In this document: one piece after another, positions 38,969 to 51,428 of the stretch
Layout of the letters: each line of letters opens with the position of its first letter
Numbering within the stretch: the first letter of the stretch is position 1
Assembly (NCBI RefSeq): GCF_001544755.2
Contig: NZ_FCOF02000010.1
Location: 62,001 to 126,000 of the forward strand
DNA: 64,000 bases
Reading direction: 5' to 3'
From: Caballeronia catudaia
Lineage (GTDB): Bacteria; Pseudomonadota; Gammaproteobacteria; Burkholderiales; Burkholderiaceae
Notes under the pieces: generated by a model
Seen by the model: only the letters and a program-made list of their open reading frames with translations
What the model was told of the DNA's origin: nothing
The model's database searches: none
Made by a program: the position numbers and the translations under genes

Positions 38969-40231
38969 ATGGACGAGTTGACACTCGGTTTGGTTGGAGC
39001 CGGAGCCGTGGTGGTGGGCGGCGTGGTCGTGTACAACGCGTGGCAGTCGGCCAAGGTGCGTCGCAAGATGCCGCGCCCGATGCCCGACGAAGCTGCCGAT
39101 GCGCTCGCGCGTCAGGAAACCGACGACGAGCAGCCGTTCATCGAGCCCGTTCGCCAGTCTCGGCGTGAGCCGGTGGCGGGCGACGCCAACGCCGAGCCGC
39201 GCGATACGCGTGTCGAGCCGAGCTTCGGGACCGCGGGCGCGCCTTCCGACACGTCGACGGCCACGCCGCCGATCGCGCCGGCCGATACCGCCGTCGATCT
39301 TCAGGCCGAGGCGACTTCCGCCAACGGCGTCGCCGAAAGCGATGAAAACGGCAGCGAAGACGAACGCGCCGAACCGGTGCTGCCCGCCGCGACGACCATT
39401 TCATCGGCGCCGCCGGCGACGGTCGATCGACGCATCGATTGTGTCGTGCCGATCCGGCTCGCCGCGCCGGTCGCGGGCGATCGCGTGATTCCGCTCGCGC
39501 AGCGTCTGCGCCGCGCGGGCACGAAGCCGGTCACCATCGAGGGCAAGGCGGAAGGCGAGAGCGCATGGGAGTTGCCGCGCAACGGCGTGCGCTACGAGGA
39601 ACTACGCGCGGCCGCGCAACTGGCGAACCGCAGCGGCCCGCTGAACGAGCTCGAATTCTCCGAGTTCGTGACCGGCGTGCAGCGCCTGGCCGACGCCATC
39701 GACGGCGCGCCCGACTTTCCCGACATGATGGAAACCGTCGGCATGGCGCGCGAGCTTGACGCGTTCGCCGCGCAATGCGACGCGCAACTGTCGATCAACA
39801 TTCTCTCCGACGGCGCGCCGTGGTCCGCGAATTACGTGCAGGCGGTGGCGTCGCAGGACGGCTTGCTGCTCTCGCGCGACGGCACGCGCTTCGTGAAGCT
39901 CGACGCGAAGCAGAACCCCGTCTTCATGCTCCAGTTCGGCGATACCAACTTCCTGCGCGACGACCTCACCTACAAGGGCGGCCAGATGATCACGCTGGTG
40001 CTCGACGTGCCCGTCGCGGATGAAGACATTCTTCCGTTCCGCCTCATGTGCGATTACGCCAAATCCCTCTCGGAGCGCATCGGTGCGCGCGTCGTGGACG
40101 ATCAACGCCGGCCGCTGCCCGAATCCGCGCTGCTCGCCATAGAAAAGCAATTGATGACGCTGTATGCGAAGCTGGAGCAGGCGGGCATTCCGGCCGGCTC
40201 GCCCGCGACGCGGCGTCTTTTCAGCCAGTAG
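38969..40231 (+). CDS. zipA: Cell division protein ZipA
   Basis: A 420-residue inner-membrane protein that anchors FtsZ at the division site. An N-terminal membrane anchor (about 5–25) is followed by a long Pro/Ala/Glu-rich linker to about residue 150. The C-terminal FtsZ-binding domain from about residue 270 includes SINILSDGAPWSANYV and MITLVLDVPVADEDILPF. The arrangement and smc–zipA–ligA order are standard for the group. Confidence 0.92.
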   Translation: MDELTLGLVGAGAVVVGGVVVYNAWQSAKVRRKMPRPMPDEAADALARQETDDEQPFIEPVRQSRREPVAGDANAEPRDTRVEPSFGTAGAPSDTSTATPPIAPADTAVDLQAEATSANGVAESDENGSEDERAEPVLPAATTISSAPPATVDRRIDCVVPIRLAAPVAGDRVIPLAQRLRRAGTKPVTIEGKAEGESAWELPRNGVRYEELRAAAQLANRSGPLNELEFSEFVTGVQRLADAIDGAPDFPDMMETVGMARELDAFAAQCDAQLSINILSDGAPWSANYVQAVASQDGLLLSRDGTRFVKLDAKQNPVFMLQFGDTNFLRDDLTYKGGQMITLVLDVPVADEDILPFRLMCDYAKSLSERIGARVVDDQRRPLPESALLAIEKQLMTLYAKLEQAGIPAGSPATRRLFSQ

Positions 40232-40281
40232 TCGCCTGCTCGTGCGCGCGGCTGGCCGCGCGTGCCCGCCGTCGCAGAAAC

Positions 40282-40307
40282 GCGCCCCGGCCGGGGCGCT
40301 TTCTTTT
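40282..40307 (+). terminator. Terminator between zipA and ligA
   Basis: GCGCCCCGG/CCGGGGCGC, an uninterrupted 18-bp palindrome at 40282–40299, followed by TTTCTTTT. A hairpin would need to open its centre to form a loop, leaving about 7 bp of very GC-rich stem. Confidence 0.6.
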
Positions 40308-40420
40308 GCGTGCGCGCAGCCGCATATCGGCCCGCGATCAGGTCCGCGCTTATCCCGTTCGGCCGAGGCCACGATTTACCGATCTTCTGAGACAATCGAA
40401 CGACCGGTTGACCGATTTAA

Positions 40421-43053
<2,633 letters not shown>

Positions 43054-43081
43054 ACGCGCTCGGTGAACCGCAAGGGAACGA

Positions 43082-43110
43082 GGCCGCTTCGCGAGAGGCG
43101 GCCTTTTCTT
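43082..43110 (+). terminator. def terminator
   Basis: GGCCGCTTC (43082–43090), GCGA tetraloop, GAGGCGGCC (43095–43103), then TTTTCTTT. The T-run touches the stop of the convergent small gene. Confidence 0.82.
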
Positions 43111-43346
43111 TACGCCATCGCCTTGGGGTTGCCGCTGATATCCGGCTGGCGAAACAGCGCGACATGTTCCGGATTCGCGGACGCTTGCAGACGTCCGTCG
43201 GGCAGACGGGCGATGACCATTTCGCCGACGCCGGGGCTCGTCACGACGACTTCGTCGCGCAGGGCGAGCAGGGCTTCGAGCCGTCGTCGGCCGTTGACGA
43301 TCTCCAGACCGGTCCCCGTCTCACGAACGATGATTTCAACTGACAT
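43110..43346 (-). CDS. Small uncharacterised protein
   Basis: A 78-residue protein I do not recognise with certainty. A GGGAG site precedes the ATG at 43346 and the composition is protein-like. EIVNGRRRLEALLAL (about 15–29) is reminiscent of the GxRRxxA segment of ParB-type N-terminal domains, but the similarity is short and could be chance. It overlaps by 11 bp a shorter frame upstream (43336–43473), and its 3' end reaches the def terminator. Confidence 0.6.
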   Translation of the reverse strand: MSVEIIVRETGTGLEIVNGRRRLEALLALRDEVVVTSPGVGEMVIARLPDGRLQASANPEHVALFRQPDISGNPKAMA

Positions 43347-43473
43347 GGCGATTCTCCCTCAATGCCGTTTCGATGCTGCTGATCCTGGTGCCGCCCGCTT
43401 CGATGGCGAGGTCGCATGCGGCGCCCATCGCCTGACAGGTGTATCGGATCGATGACTCATTTTCTTTAGCCAA
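43336..43473 (-). CDS. Possible 45-residue small protein, TTG start
   Basis: From TTG at 43473 a frame of 45 residues begins MAKENESSIR and contains CQAMGAACDLAIEAGGTR and SSIETALRE, with codon third positions rich in G/C as in real genes here. It ends 11 bp inside the next small gene, the usual sign of coupled translation. No good ribosome site precedes the TTG. An internal ATG (30 residues to the stop) is an alternative. I do not recognise it. Confidence 0.35.
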   Translation of the reverse strand: MAKENESSIRYTCQAMGAACDLAIEAGGTRISSIETALRENRHVS

Positions 43474-43484
43474 AAAGCGGCCAA

Positions 43485-43518
43485 AAACGAAAAGGCACGA
43501 TCGGGACTGCATCGTGCC
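43485..43518 (-). terminator. Terminator of the pseudouridine synthase operon
   Basis: GGCACGAT (43494–43501) pairs with ATCGTGCC (43511–43518), loop of 9; on the leftward strand it is followed by TTTTCGTTTTT. Confidence 0.8.
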
Positions 43519-43563
43519 AAATTGTTCGCTGAAACGTCGTATTTTTGCGACGCTACAACTCGC

Positions 43564-45630
43564 TTAGAAAGTCTCGTTCGGCGCGAGATAGCGCCACTGC
43601 CCGGGCGGCAGCGCGCCGAGCGTGACCCGCCCCATGCGGATGCGCTTCAGGCCGACGACGTCAAGTCCGACCAGTTCGCACATGCGGCGAATCTGCCGTT
43701 TTTTGCCTTCCCGCAGGACGAAACGAAGCTGCTCGCCGTTCTGCCAACTGACCTGCGCCGTCTTGAGCGGCACGCCGTCGAGTTCGAGGCCGTGACGCAA
43801 GAGCGCGAGCTTCTCGGCGGGCAGGTGTTGATCGACGTCGAGCGTATGCTCGCCGAAGCGCACGCGCACGAGATATTCCTTGTCGACTTCCGAATGCCCC
43901 CCGATCAACTGTTTCGCGATGCGGCCGTCCTGCGTGAGCACGAGCAGGCCCGTCGAATCGATGTCGAGGCGTCCGGCGGGCGCAAGCGTGCGCAGATGCC
44001 CGGGCGCGAATCGGATGCCCGAACGGTCCTCGTCCCAGTGATTGGCCTGGTTGATGAGCGTGACTGCGGGCTCGTAGCCGTCTTCGGCCTGCCCCGAGAC
44101 ATAGCCGACCGGCTTGTGCAGAAGGATCGTCACGAGTTGCGACTGCGCGGAATGCGCCGCGGGCAGAATTTCGATGTTCTGCGTGGGACGGATGCGCGAG
44201 CCGAGCGTATCGATGATGACGCCATCGACGAGCACCCAGCCTTTTTCGATCCATTCGTCGGCTTCGCGGCGTGAGCAGAGGCCGAGTTCGGACATCACTT
44301 TCGAAAGACGCACGAGGCCGTCGTGATGTTCGCGAGGCTTCGCTGCGGAGTCGGCGGCGGGCGCGGCGGGGTTGGCTGTGGGTTTGTGCGCTTGCTCGCG
44401 CTTTGCGAACGGGCGCTCTTCGGATGATCTGCGCTCGCCGCGCGCCGGGCGGTCTTCGAACGACTTTCGCGGACCGCGTTCACCGAAAGGGGGGCGCGAA
44501 TCGTCGCCACGCGGTTTGAACGCGCGACGCTCATCGCCGCCTGAGGTGCGCTCGCCGCGAGCCGGCCGGTCTTCGAACGACTTGCGCGGACCGCGTTCAC
44601 CGAACGCCGGACGCGAATCGTCGCCACGCGGTTTGAATGCGCGACGCTCATCGCCGCCTGAGGTGCGCTCGCCGCGAGCCGGCCGGTCTTCGAACGACTT
44701 GCGCGGACCGCGTTCACCGAACGCCGGACGCGAATCGTCGCCACGCGGTTTGAATGCGCGACGCTCATCGCCGCCCGATGTGCGCTCGACGCGGGCTGGG
44801 CGATCTTCGAACGACTTGCGCGGACCGCGCTCGCTGAACGCAGGACGCGAATCGTCGCCACGCGGTTTGAACGCGCGACGTTCATCGCCGCCCGAGGTGC
44901 GCTCGCCGCGAGCCGGACGATCTTCGAACGACTTGCGCGGACCGCGCTCACCGAAAGCAGGACGCGAATCATCGCCACGCGGTTTGAACGCGCGATGTTC
45001 ATCGCCGCCCGAGGTGCGCTCGCCGCGAGCCGGACGATCTTCGAACGACTTGCGCGGACCGCGCTCACCGAAAGCAGGACGCGAATCATCGCCACGCGGT
45101 TTGAACGCGCGATGTTCATCGCCGCCCGAGGTGCGCTCGCCGCGAGCCGGACGATCTTCGAACGACTTGCGCGGACCGCGCTCACCGAAAGCAGGACGCG
45201 AATCATCGCCACGCGGTTTGAACGCGCGATGTTCATCGCCGCCCGAGGTGCGCTCGCCGCGTGCCGGGCGGTCGTCAAACGACTTGCGCGGACCGCGCTC
45301 GCCGAACGCCGGACGCGAATCGTCACCACGCGGTTTGAAGGCGCGACGCTCATCGCTCCCCGCCGTGCGCTCGCCACGAGCCGGACGATCTTCGAACGGC
45401 CTACGCGGACCGGACCCGGAACGCGAATCGTCGCCGCGCGATTTGAACGCGCGCGGTTCTCGCGGCGTATCTCCACGCTTTTCAGCGCCCGGCTGGCCCG
45501 CGCGCTTTGGACGCGCCTCTTCGGGCGCCGCTGGGCGCACAGGCTTGCGCCCGGTGGCAGTGCCGGATCGGACCGGCGATCGCGTCGCCGACGTGGGACG
45601 CGGATGTTTGGCTGTCAGTTTGACGCGCAT
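43564..45630 (-). CDS. rRNA pseudouridine synthase (RsuA/RluB/RluF family) with long repeat-rich N-terminus
   Basis: A 688-residue protein. Only the last 250 or so are the enzyme: an S4 RNA-binding domain (from about 437, LVRLSKVMSELGLCSRREAD) and a pseudouridine synthase domain whose catalytic Asp lies in AGRLDIDSTGLLVLT, with REGKKRQIRRM further on. It should modify a uridine in 23S or 16S rRNA; the exact member (RluB or RluF type) is not certain, so I give no symbol. Residues 60–407 are nine copies of a 39-residue unit (first one shorter), beginning RAFKPRGDDSRPAFGERG, highly charged and surely disordered. Family members are normally 240–550 residues. ATG 45630 lies 6 bp after the glnD stop; operon map–glnD–this gene. 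Confidence 0.92.
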   Translation of the reverse strand: MRVKLTAKHPRPTSATRSPVRSGTATGRKPVRPAAPEEARPKRAGQPGAEKRGDTPREPRAFKSRGDDSRSGSGPRRPFEDRPARGERTAGSDERRAFKPRGDDSRPAFGERGPRKSFDDRPARGERTSGGDEHRAFKPRGDDSRPAFGERGPRKSFEDRPARGERTSGGDEHRAFKPRGDDSRPAFGERGPRKSFEDRPARGERTSGGDEHRAFKPRGDDSRPAFGERGPRKSFEDRPARGERTSGGDERRAFKPRGDDSRPAFSERGPRKSFEDRPARVERTSGGDERRAFKPRGDDSRPAFGERGPRKSFEDRPARGERTSGGDERRAFKPRGDDSRPAFGERGPRKSFEDRPARGERTSGGDERRAFKPRGDDSRPPFGERGPRKSFEDRPARGERRSSEERPFAKREQAHKPTANPAAPAADSAAKPREHHDGLVRLSKVMSELGLCSRREADEWIEKGWVLVDGVIIDTLGSRIRPTQNIEILPAAHSAQSQLVTILLHKPVGYVSGQAEDGYEPAVTLINQANHWDEDRSGIRFAPGHLRTLAPAGRLDIDSTGLLVLTQDGRIAKQLIGGHSEVDKEYLVRVRFGEHTLDVDQHLPAEKLALLRHGLELDGVPLKTAQVSWQNGEQLRFVLREGKKRQIRRMCELVGLDVVGLKRIRMGRVTLGALPPGQWRYLAPNETF
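44410..45453. repeat. In-frame tandem repeat, 117-bp unit, 9 copies
   Basis: Eight copies of a 117-bp unit (39 codons) plus one degenerate 108-bp copy at the upstream end (45346–45453). Three neighbouring copies (roughly 44940–45250) are almost identical at the nucleotide level, including silent positions, while outer copies differ by several silent changes. This pattern is expected from recent unequal exchange or slippage. Because 117 is divisible by 3, copy number can change without breaking the frame. Confidence 0.93.
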
Positions 45631-45636
45631 AAAGTC

Positions 45637-48222
45637 TCAGGCTGCGATCGCGCGCAGCAGCTCGGTTTCCACCTGGATCTGGGTGCGGTTGTTCGACAGG
45701 CTTTTGCCGTCGAGCAGAAACACGTCCTCGACACGTTCGCCGAGCGTGTTGATTCGCGCGGCCTGCACGCCGATCCGGTGTTGCGCCAGAACGCGCGCGA
45801 TCGAATAAAGAAGGCCCTGCCGGTCGTTGGCCGACACAGACAGGATGTAGTACTGACCACGATCGTCGGGGCGAAGATCGACGCGCGGGGTGATTGGAAA
45901 TGTGCGCACGAGCCGCGACAGGCGGCCTTTCGACGGCTCCGGCAAGATGCGCTCGTCCACCAGCAGTGCGGCCAGTTGCTGCTCGACGAGATTGGCGATG
46001 TCGCGATAACTCCCGTCGTGGTCCGGATGCGCGACGAGGAAGTTGTCGAGCGCGTAGCCGTGCCGTGTCGTCGTCACGCGCGCATCGAGCACGGACAAGC
46101 CGTTTTTGTCGAAGTACGCGCAGATGCCGGCAAAAAGATCCGGCCGGTCCTTCACGTAGACGAGGACTTGCAGCGCGGCGCCGATGGGCGAGGGCCGCGC
46201 GCGCACGATCGGCGAATCGCTCTCGACGTGTCGATACAGCACGCGCGTCTGCCACGCGATATCGGCCGGATCGTGCCGCAAGAAATAGCCGACGTCGAGT
46301 TGATCCCAAAGACGCTTTTGCGCATGTTCGGGCACGGTTTCGAGGCGCAGAAGCGCAAGCGCCGCTTCCTGTCGCGACTTGAGTTCCGAATGCGCGTCGG
46401 GCTGCGCGCCGCCGAGCACGGCCAGCGTCGCGCGGAACAAGTCTTCCAGCAGCTTGCCCTTCCAGTTGTTCCAGACTTTCGGGCTCGTGCCGCGGATATC
46501 GGCCACGGTCAGAAGATAAAGCGCCGTGAGCCGCCGCTCGGTCTTCACCACCGTCGCGAACTGTTTGATGACTTCCGGATCGCTCGTGTCCTGCTTCTGC
46601 GCGACGTGGCTCATGGTCAGATGCTGCTGCACGAGCCAGACGACGAGTTCGGTGTCTTCCTGCCCGATGTCGTGCTCGCGGCAGAAGCGCCGGGCGTCGA
46701 CCATGCCGAGCGTCGAATGATCGCCGCCGCGGCCTTTCGCGATGTCGTGAAACAGCGCCGCGACATAGAGCACCCACGGGCGCTCGAAGTTGCCCATCAG
46801 CTGACTGCAGAACGGATACTCGTGCGCATGTTCGGCGATCGCGAAACGCCGCAGGTTGCGCAACACCATCAGGATGTGCTGATCGACGGTGTAGACGTGA
46901 TAGAGATCGTGCTGCATCTGGCCGACGATGCGCCGGAAGTTCAGCAGATAGCGCCCGAGCACGCTGGTCTGGTTCATGAGCCGCAGCGCGTGCGTGATCC
47001 CTTCGGGCTGCTTCAGAATTTCCATGAACAGGCGCCGGTTCTCCGGATCGCGCCGCCAGTTGCGGTCCATCAGGTCGCGCGCGTTGTAGATCGCGCGCAG
47101 CGTGCGCGCCGAGAAGCCCTTCACGCCGCGCGTCTGTTCGTAGAGCAGGAAGGATTCGAGAATGGCGTGCGGCTCGCGCTCGAAGACATCGTCGCGGGCG
47201 ATTTCCAGCATGCCTTGCTTCTCGACGAAGCGCCCGGAAATGACGCGCGTGATGCCGCTCGTCGACGGAAAGAGCTGCGCTTCGACGTTCTGGATCAGGA
47301 TGGTTGCGAGTTGCGTGACCGCCTTCGCCGCCCAGTAGTAACGGCGCATGAGCTGCTCGCTCGCGCGCTTGGCGGTCGTCGCCTCGAAGCCGAAGCTTTC
47401 GGCGAGCGGCGTCTGCAAATCGAATACGAGAATGTCCTGGCGACGTTTCGCGATCACGTGCAGGCGCGCGCGCAGCGCCTTCAGGAAGCCTTCGTTGCGG
47501 CGCAGCTCACGCGCTTCGCGATCGGTGATGAGCCCGCACGTGTCCAGTTCGCGCCAGTTGCTGCCGAAGCCCGCCCCGCGCGCGATCCACAGAATGAGTT
47601 GCAGATCGCGCAGGCCGCCCGGGCTTTCCTTGATGTTCGGTTCGAGGCTGTAGGGCGTGTCCTGGAACTTCGCGTGGCGCTGACGCATTTCCAGCACTTT
47701 CGCCTGGAAGAACGCGCGTGGATCGAGCGTCTCACGATAGCGCGCACCGAAACGCTGAAACAGCGCCGTGTCGCCGCAAATGCGCCGCGCCTCGAGCAGC
47801 GACGTCTGCACGGTGATGTCGTTGCCCGCTTCGGCAATACATTGCTCGACCGAGCGCACGCTGCTGCCGATATCCAGCCCCAGATCCCAAGCCATGCCGA
47901 TGAAGCGCTCGACCCGGCCGTTGAGTTCCGCGTCCTCGCTTTGCGGCGACGCATCGGGCAGGAGCACCAGAATGTCGACGTCGGAATAGGGCGCGAGCTC
48001 GCCGCGCCCATACCCGCCGACCGCGACGAGCGCCGCGTGGTCTGGCATGTCGCAGGCGGCCCAGGCGCCTTTGAGGGCGTCGTCGGTGGCGCGCGCGAGC
48101 GCGTGCATGAGCGGCTCGACGTTCGACGTCGCCTGAAAGCGTTCGATGAGCGCCGCCTTCGCCGCCTTGTAGGCGGCGCGCAGCGTTTCACAGGGCGTGG
48201 CGACGGCGGCAGTGCTGCTCAT
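45637..48222 (-). CDS. glnD: [Protein-PII] uridylyltransferase/uridylyl-removing enzyme
   Basis: Sensor of glutamine that adds UMP to PII proteins or removes it. 861 residues: nucleotidyltransferase domain with [19 protein letters not shown] (about 69–87), an HD hydrolase domain with [14 protein letters not shown], and two ACT domains at the C-terminus (about 690–760 and 795–861). ATG 48222; 70 bp after map. Full length with all catalytic motifs. Confidence 0.97.
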   Translation of the reverse strand: MSSTAAVATPCETLRAAYKAAKAALIERFQATSNVEPLMHALARATDDALKGAWAACDMPDHAALVAVGGYGRGELAPYSDVDILVLLPDASPQSEDAELNGRVERFIGMAWDLGLDIGSSVRSVEQCIAEAGNDITVQTSLLEARRICGDTALFQRFGARYRETLDPRAFFQAKVLEMRQRHAKFQDTPYSLEPNIKESPGGLRDLQLILWIARGAGFGSNWRELDTCGLITDREARELRRNEGFLKALRARLHVIAKRRQDILVFDLQTPLAESFGFEATTAKRASEQLMRRYYWAAKAVTQLATILIQNVEAQLFPSTSGITRVISGRFVEKQGMLEIARDDVFEREPHAILESFLLYEQTRGVKGFSARTLRAIYNARDLMDRNWRRDPENRRLFMEILKQPEGITHALRLMNQTSVLGRYLLNFRRIVGQMQHDLYHVYTVDQHILMVLRNLRRFAIAEHAHEYPFCSQLMGNFERPWVLYVAALFHDIAKGRGGDHSTLGMVDARRFCREHDIGQEDTELVVWLVQQHLTMSHVAQKQDTSDPEVIKQFATVVKTERRLTALYLLTVADIRGTSPKVWNNWKGKLLEDLFRATLAVLGGAQPDAHSELKSRQEAALALLRLETVPEHAQKRLWDQLDVGYFLRHDPADIAWQTRVLYRHVESDSPIVRARPSPIGAALQVLVYVKDRPDLFAGICAYFDKNGLSVLDARVTTTRHGYALDNFLVAHPDHDGSYRDIANLVEQQLAALLVDERILPEPSKGRLSRLVRTFPITPRVDLRPDDRGQYYILSVSANDRQGLLYSIARVLAQHRIGVQAARINTLGERVEDVFLLDGKSLSNNRTQIQVETELLRAIAA

Positions 48223-48292
48223 GGACTGGACGAAAAAGGCGAGAGGAGAGTGGCGCGCCAGCCTGCGTGCCGGCGCGCGGAAGAACGCGGAA

Positions 48293-49102
48293 TCAGGCGG
48301 TGGCCGCGATGAGTTGCGACGGCGCCTGCGTGTCCGCCGAGACGGTCAGCACTTCATAGCCGGTCGGCGTGACGAGCACGGTGTGCTCCCACTGCGCCGA
48401 CAGGCTGCGGTCGCGCGTCTTGACGGTCCACTGGTCGGGCATCGTGCGGATTTCGCGGCGGCCTGCGTTGATCATCGGCTCGACGGTGAAAATCATGCCC
48501 GCCTCCAGTTCGATGCCCGTGCCCGGACGCCCGTAATGCAGCACTTGCGGCTCTTCGTGGAACACCTGACCGATGCCGTGGCCGCAGTATTCGCGCACCA
48601 CGCTGTAACCCTGCGACTCGGCGTGCTTCTGGATGGCATGGCCGATGTCGCCGAGATGCGCACCGGGGCGCACCTGATCGATGCCCAGCCACATGCAGTC
48701 GAATGTGGTCTGCACGAGGCGCTTCGCCAGAATCGAACCCTCGCCGACGATGAACATGCGGCTCGTATCGCCGAAATACCCGTTCTTGATCACGGTGATG
48801 TCAATGTTCAGCGCGTCGCCATTCTTCAGCACTTTCTCACCGGGGATGCCGTGACAGATCACATCGTTCACGGAAATGCAGGTTGCCTTCGGATACGGCG
48901 GATAGCCGGGCGGCTGGTAATTCAGCGGCGCGGGAACGGTGCCCTGTTCCTTCACCATATATTCGTGACAGAGGCGGTCGAGCTCCTCGGTCGTCACGCC
49001 GGGCACGATGTGCGGCGTGATGAAATCGAGCACTTCGCTGGCGAGCCGGCAGGCGACCCGCATCTGCGCGATATCGTGTTCGTTTTTCAGCGTGATGGAC
49101 AT
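48293..49102 (-). CDS. map: Methionine aminopeptidase, type I
   Basis: Removes the initiator methionine after deformylation. 269 residues; metal ligands are in [32 protein letters not shown] and [11 protein letters not shown] 49102 is chosen because [14 protein letters not shown] is the family start; the longer frame passes into the rpsB promoter. It is divergent from rpsB, the usual arrangement. Confidence 0.97.
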   Translation of the reverse strand: MSITLKNEHDIAQMRVACRLASEVLDFITPHIVPGVTTEELDRLCHEYMVKEQGTVPAPLNYQPPGYPPYPKATCISVNDVICHGIPGEKVLKNGDALNIDITVIKNGYFGDTSRMFIVGEGSILAKRLVQTTFDCMWLGIDQVRPGAHLGDIGHAIQKHAESQGYSVVREYCGHGIGQVFHEEPQVLHYGRPGTGIELEAGMIFTVEPMINAGRREIRTMPDQWTVKTRDRSLSAQWEHTVLVTPTGYEVLTVSADTQAPSQLIAATA

Positions 49103-49257
49103 GACTTGGCCCGGAAATGCGTGTATGCGGCAGTGAGCCGCGAAAGCGGCATTATCGCACCTTAGGAAATGAGCCGCACCCGGATAGTTCAAGGCGGGCG
49201 GCGCGGCGGCGGGATTGCGGGGCGCGCACTGGCCGGTTGTCCCTTCGAGTGGGCGGC

Positions 49258-49287
49258 TTGAGCCGGACAATCGTCACATGCTATACT
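49258..49287 (+). promoter_or_regulatory. rpsB promoter
   Basis: TTGAGC (49258–49263), 18 bp, TATACT (49282–49287). Transcription should start near 49294, about 248 nt before rpsB. Confidence 0.6.
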
Positions 49288-49366
49288 TCTGGGCTAAGTC
49301 GTAATCCATATTGCCGTCACGGTTTCGAAAGACAATCGCGGCGCAATCACGATTCCGGCTTGGAAA

Positions 49367-49418
49367 GAAGGCAGCGGCACAGTCAGCCGAGCGAAGGCAG
49401 CGGCACAGTCAGCCGAGC
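49367..49418. repeat. 26-bp tandem duplication in the rpsB leader
   Basis: Two perfect, adjacent copies (49367–49392 and 49393–49418) of a unit beginning GAAGGCAGCGGCACAGTC. They lie in the transcribed leader, before the nested stem-loop. Confidence 0.9.
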
Positions 49419-49451
49419 GGTCAACTTCATCGCTGCTTCAAGTCGATACGC

Positions 49452-49515
49452 AAGCCGGCGCACCCAGGGTGTCCCACGCTCATCATCAAGAAGCGTGGGA
49501 TGCGGCAGCCGGCTT
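49452..49515 (+). promoter_or_regulatory. Nested stem-loop in the rpsB leader
   Basis: Outer stem AAGCCGGC (49452–49459)/GCCGGCTT (49508–49515) and inner stem TCCCACGC (49472–49479)/GCGTGGGA (49493–49500), both perfect. It ends 26 nt before the start codon. In E. coli, S2 represses its own operon through the rpsB leader; whether this fold has that role is inference. Confidence 0.55.
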
Positions 49516-49541
49516 AAGACCCAACCCTCGCGGAGAATTTC

Positions 49542-50294
49542 ATGGCAGTCACGATGCGTCAAATGCTGGAAGCCGGTGTCCACTTCGGTCACCAAACACG
49601 CTTCTGGAACCCCAAGATGGCCCCCTACATCTTTGGTCATCGCAACAAGATTCACATCATCAACCTCGAAAAGACCCTGCCGCTCTACAACGACGCGCTG
49701 AAGTACGTGCGCCAGTTGGCAGCGAATCGCGGCACGATTCTTTTCGTCGGCACGAAGCGCCAGTCGCGCGACACGATCGCACAGGAAGCAGCGCGCGCAG
49801 GTATGCCGTTCGTCAACGCCCGCTGGCTCGGAGGCATGATGACCAACTTCAAGACGCTGAAAGTTTCGATCAAGCGCCTGAAGGACATGGAAGCGGCGCT
49901 GGAATCGGGCGAAACCGAGCGCATGAGCAAGAAGGAAGCGCTTCTGTTCGAACGCGAAATGGTCAAGCTGCAAAAGTCGATCGGCGGCGTGAAGGACATG
50001 GGCGGCATTCCGGACGCGATGTTCGTCATCGACGTCGGCTATCACAAGATTGCCGTCACGGAAGCCAAGAAGCTCGGCATTCCGGTCATCGCCGTGGTCG
50101 ACACGAACCACTCGCCGGAAGGGATCGACTACGTCATCCCGGGTAACGACGACGCATCGAAGGCGGTCGCGCTGTACGCGGAAGGCGTTGCCGACGCGAT
50201 CCTCGAAGGCCGCGCCAACGCGGTGAACGACGTGGTCCAGGCCGTGCGCAACGGCGAAGGCGACGAGTTCGTCGAGGTCAACGCAGAGGCGTAA
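49542..50294 (+). CDS. rpsB: 30S ribosomal protein S2
   Basis: 250 residues; opening [26 protein letters not shown] and the later [12 protein letters not shown] and [25 protein letters not shown] are diagnostic. Followed by a hairpin with a T-run before tsf, as in other bacteria. Confidence 0.99.
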   Translation: MAVTMRQMLEAGVHFGHQTRFWNPKMAPYIFGHRNKIHIINLEKTLPLYNDALKYVRQLAANRGTILFVGTKRQSRDTIAQEAARAGMPFVNARWLGGMMTNFKTLKVSIKRLKDMEAALESGETERMSKKEALLFEREMVKLQKSIGGVKDMGGIPDAMFVIDVGYHKIAVTEAKKLGIPVIAVVDTNHSPEGIDYVIPGNDDASKAVALYAEGVADAILEGRANAVNDVVQAVRNGEGDEFVEVNAEA

Positions 50295-50311
50295 TCGAGC
50301 CTGCGGCCGAC

Positions 50312-50346
50312 AAAAAAGGGGGCTTTGCGAAAGGCCCCTTTTTTTT
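50312..50346 (+). terminator. Attenuator/terminator between rpsB and tsf
   Basis: AAAAAAGGGG (50312–50321) pairs with CCCCTTTTTT (50335–50344), and CTTT/AAAG closes the inner part; the T-run reaches 50346. Partial read-through would set the S2 to EF-Ts ratio. Confidence 0.88.
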
Positions 50347-50438
50347 AGCCGGCGCGATGTTCGCGAATAGTTGAAACCAATTTCTGCCGCGGGCGCTCGA
50401 AGCCGCGGCACGTATCAAACAGACTCAAGGAGCGAATG

Positions 50439-51320
50439 ATGGCGGCAATTACCGCAAGCATGGTGGCAGAACTGCGCGCGAAGACCGATGCGCCGATGAT
50501 GGAATGCAAGAAGGCGCTGACGGAAGCCGACGGCGACATGGCGCGCGCTGAAGAGCTGCTGCGCGTGAAGCTCGGCAACAAGGCGAGCAAGGCGGCATCG
50601 CGCGTGACGGCGGAAGGCATTGTCACGGCGCACGTCGAAGGCGGCGTGGGCGCGCTCGTCGAGCTGAACTGCGAAACCGACTTCGTCGCGAAGAACGACG
50701 ACTTCCTGGCCTTCGGCAAGACGATTGCCGAACTGGTCGCCAAGAACAATCCGGCTGACGTCGCTGCATTGTCGGCGCTGCCTTTGGAAAGCTCGACGGT
50801 CGACGCGGTGCGCCTCGCGCTCGTCGGCAAGATCGGCGAAAACCTGTCGATCCGCCGTTTCGTGCGTTTCGAGTCGGCCAACAAGGTCGCGTCGTACCTG
50901 CACGGCACGCGCATCGGTGTGCTCGTCGAGTTCACGGGCGCTGACGAGCAAGTCGGCAAGGATGTCGCGATGCACGTCGCCGCGATGAAGCCGGTTTCGC
51001 TGTCGTCGGACGAAGTGCCGGCCGACCTGATCGCCAAGGAGCGCAGCATCGCCGAGCAGAAAGCCGCTGAATCGGGCAAGCCGGCTGAGATCGTCGCCAA
51101 GATGGTCGACGGCTCGGTCCAGAAGTACCTGAAGGAAGTGTCGCTGCTGAATCAGCCGTTCGTGAAGAACGACAAGCAGACGATCGAGCAGATGCTGAAG
51201 GCGGCGAACGCGTCGGTGCAGAAGTTCGCGCTGTTCGTGGTCGGCGAAGGCATCGAAAAGCGTCAGGACGACTTCGCGGCAGAAGTGGCGGCGCAAGTCG
51301 CGGCAGCCAAGCAGTCGTAA
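50439..51320 (+). CDS. tsf: Elongation factor Ts
   Basis: Nucleotide-exchange factor for EF-Tu. 293 residues; [25 protein letters not shown] and [15 protein letters not shown] are the family signatures. Two ATGs adjoin; the second (50439) lies 6 nt from AAGGAG, the better spacing, and matches the usual N-terminus. Confidence 0.98.
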   Translation: MAAITASMVAELRAKTDAPMMECKKALTEADGDMARAEELLRVKLGNKASKAASRVTAEGIVTAHVEGGVGALVELNCETDFVAKNDDFLAFGKTIAELVAKNNPADVAALSALPLESSTVDAVRLALVGKIGENLSIRRFVRFESANKVASYLHGTRIGVLVEFTGADEQVGKDVAMHVAAMKPVSLSSDEVPADLIAKERSIAEQKAAESGKPAEIVAKMVDGSVQKYLKEVSLLNQPFVKNDKQTIEQMLKAANASVQKFALFVVGEGIEKRQDDFAAEVAAQVAAAKQS

Positions 51321-51428
51321 GGCTCGCCCATGACGCGCGCTGTCGCCAGCGCGGCCGCGCGTCGAGCCGGCAGTACCCGCGGCGGAACGTCCGCCGCAAG
51401 AATTCAGCGATCCGGTTCGCACACGAGA

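Larger units (their letters stand above)
49103..49541. other. Divergent promoter region and rpsB leader
   Basis: 439 bp between map and rpsB. Holds the rpsB promoter (49258–49287), a 26-bp tandem duplication (49367–49418), a nested stem-loop (49452–49515) and the rpsB ribosome site GGAG. The leader predicted from the promoter is about 250 nt. No gene is seen. Confidence 0.75.

Noticed and set aside
44410-45453. CRISPR-like array
   Set aside because: Repeats are 117 bp with no unique spacers, lie in a coding frame, and no cas gene is present.
44995-48312. A 1105-codon frame antisense to glnD and part of the repeat array
   Set aside because: Shadow of glnD; the repeat unit is a multiple of three with no stops on either strand, which prolongs open frames in several frames at once.
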